A stretch of DNA of 64,000 nucleotides from Ga0077548 sp035440445 (GTDB taxonomy: Bacteria > Pseudomonadota > Alphaproteobacteria > Rhizobiales > Xanthobacteraceae), in the NCBI GenBank assembly GCA_035440445.1, contig DAORMJ010000020.1, positions 1-64,000 on the forward strand, read 5' to 3'. Under the pieces are notes generated by a model, which was given only the letters and a program-made list of their open reading frames with translations, was not told where the DNA came from and ran no database searches. Numbering within the stretch: position 1 is the first letter of the stretch; each line of letters starts with the position of its first letter. The translations under genes and the position numbers were made by a program. Of this stretch, positions 60,382 to 64,000 are shown in pieces.

Positions 60382-60463
60382 GCATACGCTGGCGTCACAG
60401 GAATACCGGTGTATGCGATTCAGTGTATATCGGAGCCGGGGGCTTGAAACGGAGCATGCGCGA

Positions 60464-61075
60464 ATGCGGCTCAGGAAAACAGCGATCGTCTTCTTCGCTG
60501 TAGTTGTCTCTTGGGGAAGTTCAGCGGCGGCGAGCAACGCCGGCCGCCAGTACCTCGCGAAATACGACGTGCCGCCTCCGACGGCTGCGGGCGTCGTCGT
60601 CTGTCACGGCTTCAACTGCAAATTCAGGACGCTCGTCGATCTCGGGGCGGGCGATATCGGAAGGTTACGACAGATCATGTCGCGCGGCGGAAAGTCGGCG
60701 CGCTCCGAGATCAACGCAATTGCCGAGGCCGTTGCCTGGTTCGAACAAAGGATAGGGACGCACACGGGCACAAGCCGCCGGACGCCGCGAGCCGGTCCGG
60801 CGCAGGCCGGGATCAGCAGCGAAGCGGACTGCATCGATGAGAGTGTCAATACGACGGCGCTCCTCGTGTTGCTTTCGGATTTGAAGCTATTGAAGTTCCA
60901 TGACGTCGTGGCGCCGGAATCCCGCGGCTACCTCGTCGATTTCCGCTATCCCCACGCGACCGCGGTCGTCGCGGATAGAGCGACAGGGGCGCGCTGGGCG
61001 ATTGATCCATGGCCAAAGCGAAACGGCCAGCGCCCGGATACGCTCCCGATCGAGACCTGGCTCAAGGGCAGCTGA
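60464..61075 (+). CDS. secreted bacterial transglutaminase-like cysteine peptidase
   Basis: A 203-aa exported protein. Signal peptide about residues 1-22 (MRLRKTAIVFFAVVVSWGSSAAAS). The BTLCP/transglutaminase-like catalytic pattern is visible: cysteine in EADCIDESVNTT near residue 126, histidine in YPHATAVVAD near 165 and aspartate in WAIDPWPK near 180. Two more cysteines lie in VVCHGFNC. It could be a peptidase or a crosslinking enzyme of the envelope. It is 82 bases after the NDUFAF6-like gene; a shared transcript is possible. A terminator follows its stop. Confidence 0.8.
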   Translation: MRLRKTAIVFFAVVVSWGSSAAASNAGRQYLAKYDVPPPTAAGVVVCHGFNCKFRTLVDLGAGDIGRLRQIMSRGGKSARSEINAIAEAVAWFEQRIGTHTGTSRRTPRAGPAQAGISSEADCIDESVNTTALLVLLSDLKLLKFHDVVAPESRGYLVDFRYPHATAVVADRATGARWAIDPWPKRNGQRPDTLPIETWLKGS

Positions 61076-61094
61076 TCGCGCGGGCCAAAGGAAA

Positions 61095-61121
61095 AGCCCC
61101 GGTGGGGAGGACACCGGGGCT
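61095..61121. terminator. bidirectional intrinsic terminator
   Basis: A perfect 10-bp stem (61095-61104 with 61112-61121), GC-rich, with a 7-base loop. Short T-rich sequence follows on the plus side and A-rich before it, so it can serve both the upstream peptidase and the convergent DUF1127 gene. Confidence 0.8.
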
Positions 61122-61159
61122 CTATTTGCGACGCTTCGAACGAATTCGGGTCGCAGGTC

Positions 61160-61324
61160 TTAGTGGACGGTTGCGGCCGCGTGGCGCGCAATACCCGGAA
61201 TTTCACTGCGGCTGATGTTGATATCGGCCAGCGTGCGGTCGTCGAGCGAAACGAGTTCGTTGTAAGTACGACGATAGGTGCGCCAGCGGCGGATCTGCTT
61301 CAGCACATAACCCCAAATCAGCAT
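61160..61324 (-). CDS. DUF1127 small protein
   Basis: A 54-aa protein starting MLIWGYVLKQIRRWRTYRR and containing LVSLDDRTLADINISRSEI, the pattern of the DUF1127 family. In alphaproteobacteria these small, basic, often multi-copy proteins act in phosphate and stress-related RNA control, but most are uncharacterised. The ATG at 61324 is preceded by AAGGAG on the minus strand. It is too short for default gene length cutoffs, so it may be missing from automatic annotations. A shared terminator lies beyond its stop. Confidence 0.88.
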   Translation of the reverse strand: MLIWGYVLKQIRRWRTYRRTYNELVSLDDRTLADINISRSEIPGIARHAAATVH

Positions 61325-61574
61325 GTTCGGTCTCCTTCAGACTGCAATTCCGTCGCGCCCTCGGCTGAAGCGGAATCGCTTAATTTCTGAAGGCAAAATA
61401 GGTGGTGATGCTGCGGTGCGGTAGGTTCGGCGCTTCATTGCTGCAATGCGATAACTGCATGCCATCGTTACCGAATTGTGAACTTTCGGGGTACCCGCGG
61501 CGGTGCGGTGCTGGCGGATAGTGCGGAGCCGCGCTAGGACGCAGCTGCCGACAACTCCTGCGGAGACCCTGCGC

Positions 61575-62277
61575 ATGTCACGACGGCTATTCGAGCTGGA
61601 TTATTCGGAAATCCCGGTATCGGGCAGCGATGCCGCCTTTCCCGTCCGCAGGATTTATTGCATCGGGCGNNNNNNNNNNNNNNNNNNNNNNNNNNNAGAT
61701 GGGGTCGGACCCGGAGCGGGAGCCGCCGTTCTTTTTCCAGAAGCCGTCGGATGCAATTCAGGTGGTGATGCCGGGGCAGACGGCTGAGCATCCGTACCCG
61801 CCGTTGACGAAGAACTATCACTACGAAGTGGAGCTGGTTGCCGCTCTGCATAAGGGCGGCCGGGACATTCCGGTCGGGAAGGCCCTCGACTGTGTCTATG
61901 GCTATGCGGTTGGGCTCGACATGACCCGCCGCGATCTTCAGTCGGAAATGAAAGATCAGCGCAAACCGTGGGATATCGGCAAGGGCTTCGATCGCGGAGC
62001 GCCGGTCGGGCCGATCTTTCCCGCGACCGTCACCGGGCATTTCGAGCGCGGAGAGATTTCGCTTTCGGTGAATGGCGTGATCAAACAGAAGGCCGATCTT
62101 TCCCAGATGATGTGGAGTGTCGCCGAGCAGATTTCCCGGCTGTCACAATTGTTCGAACTGAAAGCAGGCGATCTGATCATGTCGGGCACGCCCGAAAACG
62201 TAGGCGCGGTCGTCGCAGGCGACACGATCGTTGCACGGATCGCAGGCCTGCCGGACCTGTCGCTGAAGATCGTGTAG
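61575..62277 (+). CDS. fumarylacetoacetate hydrolase (FAH) family protein (assembly gap inside)
   Basis: FAH-family C-C bond hydrolase or isomerase, about 225 aa, starting at ATG 61575. After RRIYCIGR the sequence is lost in a run of N (61670-61696) and resumes with MGSDPEREPPFFFQKPSDA. Metal-binding and catalytic parts are LTKNYHYEVELVAALHKGG, GYAVGLDMTRRDLQ and MSGTPENVGAV. It resembles fumarylpyruvate hydrolases or similar aromatic-degradation enzymes. The two flanks are in different frames, so the real gap is 3k+2 bases and the gene is probably intact. Confidence 0.87.
61670..61696. other. assembly gap (run of N) inside the FAH gene
   Basis: 27 N. Frames on both sides require a true length of 3k+2; 23 or 26 bases would restore the conserved stretch of the family (about seven to eight residues). 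Confidence 0.95.
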
Positions 62278-62292
62278 GACAGCACGCGAGCG

Positions 62293-63123
62293 TTACAGGC
62301 TCGCGGCGAATGCTTTGCCGTCCTTGAGGCCAAGCTCATAGGCGAGGCGAAAACCGTCCGCATTGCGGATATCGAACTGCTTGATCGGAATCGGCGCCGA
62401 CGGCTGGACATAGGTTCGGCCCGGCACATCCGGAATGTTTTTGTATCGTCGCGTAAGCAGTACAAGCGTTCGCCCGCCTTGGCGTTCGATAGGCTGAAGC
62501 GGAGCGACCGGCACGTTATCGACCAGCCCACCATCGAAGGCCGGTCCGTCGCCGACGACGGTCACGGGCATGAAAGGTGGCACGCCGCCGCTTGCGATGA
62601 TCAGGTCGTGAAGGTCTGACGCCGTGGCGAGGTCTCGCACCCGAACGAATTCCTGCTTGATCCCGAGTTTCCGCCCGAACGTGGGATGGACCGGATGAAA
62701 CAGCTTTTTCTCAATTTGATAGGCACCAATGCCGAGCGCGGCGCCCAGCGTTGGAGATAATCCGCGCGGAAGCCGCGCAATGCCGATACGAACGTCACTC
62801 GCGGCCTGCAGTCTCTTCAAAGCAGCGTCGTCGAAGACGCTCCGCAACAGATCGAGATACATCGCGCCGACGGGATAAAGCGGCCGGCCGTTCCGCCATC
62901 CCCCTAAATCGAAATTGCGAAGGTGGGGACCGCAAGCGGCGATCACCGCGGCCCGCACCTGATCGCCCAATCCCAACAGGGAGTAGGACAGGGCAAACGC
63001 ACCTGCGCTGACGCCCGTCGTCAGCGGTGCGCTCAGATCAATTTTTTCGCTGACGGCTTCGAAGAAGCCGCCTTGCCAATAGCAGCGGTTACCGCCGCCT
63101 GCGAATGCGAGTGCGTCGAACAT
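62293..63123 (-). CDS. patatin-like phospholipase
   Basis: Serine hydrolase of the patatin family, 276 aa, cytosolic (no signal peptide). The oxyanion GGGNRCYW motif is at residues 9-16, the nucleophile S39 lies in GVSAG, and the Asp of the dyad is in FDGGLVDNVP. It probably cleaves acyl groups of membrane lipids or other esters. It converges on the FAH gene with a 15-base gap. Confidence 0.9.
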   Translation of the reverse strand: MFDALAFAGGGNRCYWQGGFFEAVSEKIDLSAPLTTGVSAGAFALSYSLLGLGDQVRAAVIAACGPHLRNFDLGGWRNGRPLYPVGAMYLDLLRSVFDDAALKRLQAASDVRIGIARLPRGLSPTLGAALGIGAYQIEKKLFHPVHPTFGRKLGIKQEFVRVRDLATASDLHDLIIASGGVPPFMPVTVVGDGPAFDGGLVDNVPVAPLQPIERQGGRTLVLLTRRYKNIPDVPGRTYVQPSAPIPIKQFDIRNADGFRLAYELGLKDGKAFAASL

Positions 63124-63168
63124 TGCCGACCGTCATACAACGGCTCTCGCGATGCAAAAAGACTCCGC

Positions 63169-63903
63169 TCAGGGGATCGCAGTGTGCGCAGGACGGTGCG
63201 GAAAATAATGCTCCGCCTGATGCCGTAATGCGTCGTAGCACTCGCAGGCGCAGGCTTCGAGGCCGGGCCGGTCGAGGATCTCGATCTTGCCGCGCTTGTA
63301 GCGAACCAGACCTTTGCTCTGCAGTCCGCGCGCAAGCTCCGTGACCGTCGTCCGGCGAACGCCGAGCATCTGGGCCAGAAATTCCTGCGTAAGCGCAACC
63401 ATATCGCTATCGAGCCGATCGCGCGTTTGCAGAAGCCAGCGGCAGAGCCGCGGACGCGCTTCATGCAACGCGTTGCAGGCGGTCGATTGCTGCGCCTGAT
63501 GCAGAAGCATTTCCTGGTAACGGACGATGAAGTCGCGCAACACCGGGCTTTGCTTCGCGGCAAACTGGAGATGCCGCGCGGGCAGGCGTTGTCCTTTGCC
63601 AGCAACCTGAACGATGGCGCGCGCCGTGGACTTTCGTTCGCCGAGCCCCGCGACGGCGCCGACGGCACCCTCGCGGCCCACGGTGGCCGTTTCGACCGAC
63701 TTTTCGCCATCCGAAAGGACGACGACGATGGAAACCATGCCACTGTCGGGGAAATAGACCTGATCGATCAGTTCACCCTGTTCGCACAGGACTGTCCCTT
63801 GCTTCAGCGGCACATCTTTCAGGTGCGGCTGCAATAGCGCGAATTCGGGTTCTGGCAAGGACGCGAGCAAATGGTTTCGCGCTTCGGCTAGGGTCTTGAG
63901 CAT
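63169..63903 (-). CDS. Crp/Fnr-family transcription regulator
   Basis: A 244-aa regulator. The N-terminal cyclic-nucleotide-binding-like domain (residues 10-130) carries GTVLCEQGELIDQVYFPDSGMVSIVVVLSDG and GREGAVGAVAGLG. The C-terminal winged helix-turn-helix (about 165-225) includes TQEFLAQMLGVRRTTVTELARGLQ. Cysteines near the C-terminus (ACACECY) are not in the Fnr Fe-S position. The ATG at 63903 is preferred over the upstream in-frame start. The last 97 bases of the window (63904-64000) hold no supported gene. Confidence 0.9.
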   Translation of the reverse strand: MLKTLAEARNHLLASLPEPEFALLQPHLKDVPLKQGTVLCEQGELIDQVYFPDSGMVSIVVVLSDGEKSVETATVGREGAVGAVAGLGERKSTARAIVQVAGKGQRLPARHLQFAAKQSPVLRDFIVRYQEMLLHQAQQSTACNALHEARPRLCRWLLQTRDRLDSDMVALTQEFLAQMLGVRRTTVTELARGLQSKGLVRYKRGKIEILDRPGLEACACECYDALRHQAEHYFPHRPAHTAIP

Positions 63904-64000
63904 CCGCTTTCCGGTTCCTGACTCGGTTTCGCCATGACCTGAGTGATGACACCGTCCCAGGAGCCCCTTTTTCAAAGCGGGCAAGGCCGCTCCCGAATCT

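Noticed and set aside
61575..62277. Two separate small genes in the FAH region
   Set aside because: Both halves fit consecutive parts of one FAH-family protein interrupted by N.
1..64000. CRISPR arrays, insertion sequences, prophage or integrated island
   Set aside because: No regularly spaced repeats, transposase or integrase motifs, or phage structural genes were seen; the two tRNA genes have no integrase or partial tRNA copy beside them.

Overview
The window is a 64 kb piece of a draft chromosome from a GC-rich alphaproteobacterium, most likely of the order Hyphomicrobiales (Rhizobiales), near Bradyrhizobium and its relatives. That placement is an inference from gene content and order: the aapJQMP amino-acid ABC operon, PIMT-tolC-popZ-valS, ExoR-like Sel1 protein, nagZ-scpA-scpB ahead of tatABC-serS-surE-pcm, yajC-secD-secF, and small DUF1127 and DUF3309 proteins. 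Coding is dense on both strands. I saw no insertion sequence, prophage, CRISPR array, rRNA operon or replication origin. Three runs of N (37970-38011, 47820-47889, 61670-61696) interrupt three genes and look like assembly gaps.

Layout. 1-1.7 kb: end of a peptide/nickel-type ABC transporter (two permeases). 1.7-4.1 kb, minus strand: alpha/beta hydrolase, TusA-like protein, TerC-family metal exporter with a structured leader, and a small membrane protein. 4.2-6.5 kb, minus: a FixJ-type regulator with a MASE1 histidine kinase, divergent from glycerol kinase. 8.2-9.8 kb: HpcH/HpaI aldolase and an SDR. 9.8-11 kb: cystathionine beta-lyase (minus). 11.2-15.5 kb: aapJQMP. 15.5-19.3 kb, minus: a run rich in sulfur and heme functions (persulfide-dioxygenase-like MBL protein, SseA, six-Cys secreted protein, HutX, CysK). 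19.5-22 kb: HdeD-like protein, photolyase, tRNA-Asn and tRNA-Cys. 22.2-28 kb: PIMT, TolC, PopZ-like protein and ValS. 28-32.7 kb: SnoaL-like protein, an ICMT-like methyltransferase, 3-methyladenine glycosylase, IlvD and ExoR-like protein. 32.7-36.9 kb: XthA, ErpA, dGTPase and ArgS. 36.9-48.2 kb: SPOR protein, NagZ, ScpA, ScpB, an orphan ABC ATPase, TatABC, SerS, SurE, Pcm and a LysM/M23 lipoprotein.

48-56 kb is the accessory-looking part: small secreted proteins and lipoproteins, DUF427, a hybrid histidine kinase with a duplicated PAS domain, DUF3309 flanked by two hairpins, an MFS transporter, a PsiF-repeat protein, an NADP-dependent oxidoreductase and a DUF815 ATPase. 56.2-61.1 kb carries yajC-secD-secF followed by bacterial relatives of two mitochondrial complex I assembly factors (NDUFAF3-like and NDUFAF6-like) and a secreted transglutaminase-like cysteine peptidase. 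The window closes with a 54-aa DUF1127 protein, an FAH-family hydrolase, a patatin-like phospholipase and a Crp/Fnr regulator.

The strongest leads for a second look are the SecDF plus complex-I-assembly gene block, the ABC ATPase inserted between scpB and tatA, the translationally coupled HutX/six-Cys pair, the candidate RNA upstream of DUF3309, and the PAS duplication. I did not find a clear-cut novel defence or mobile system.
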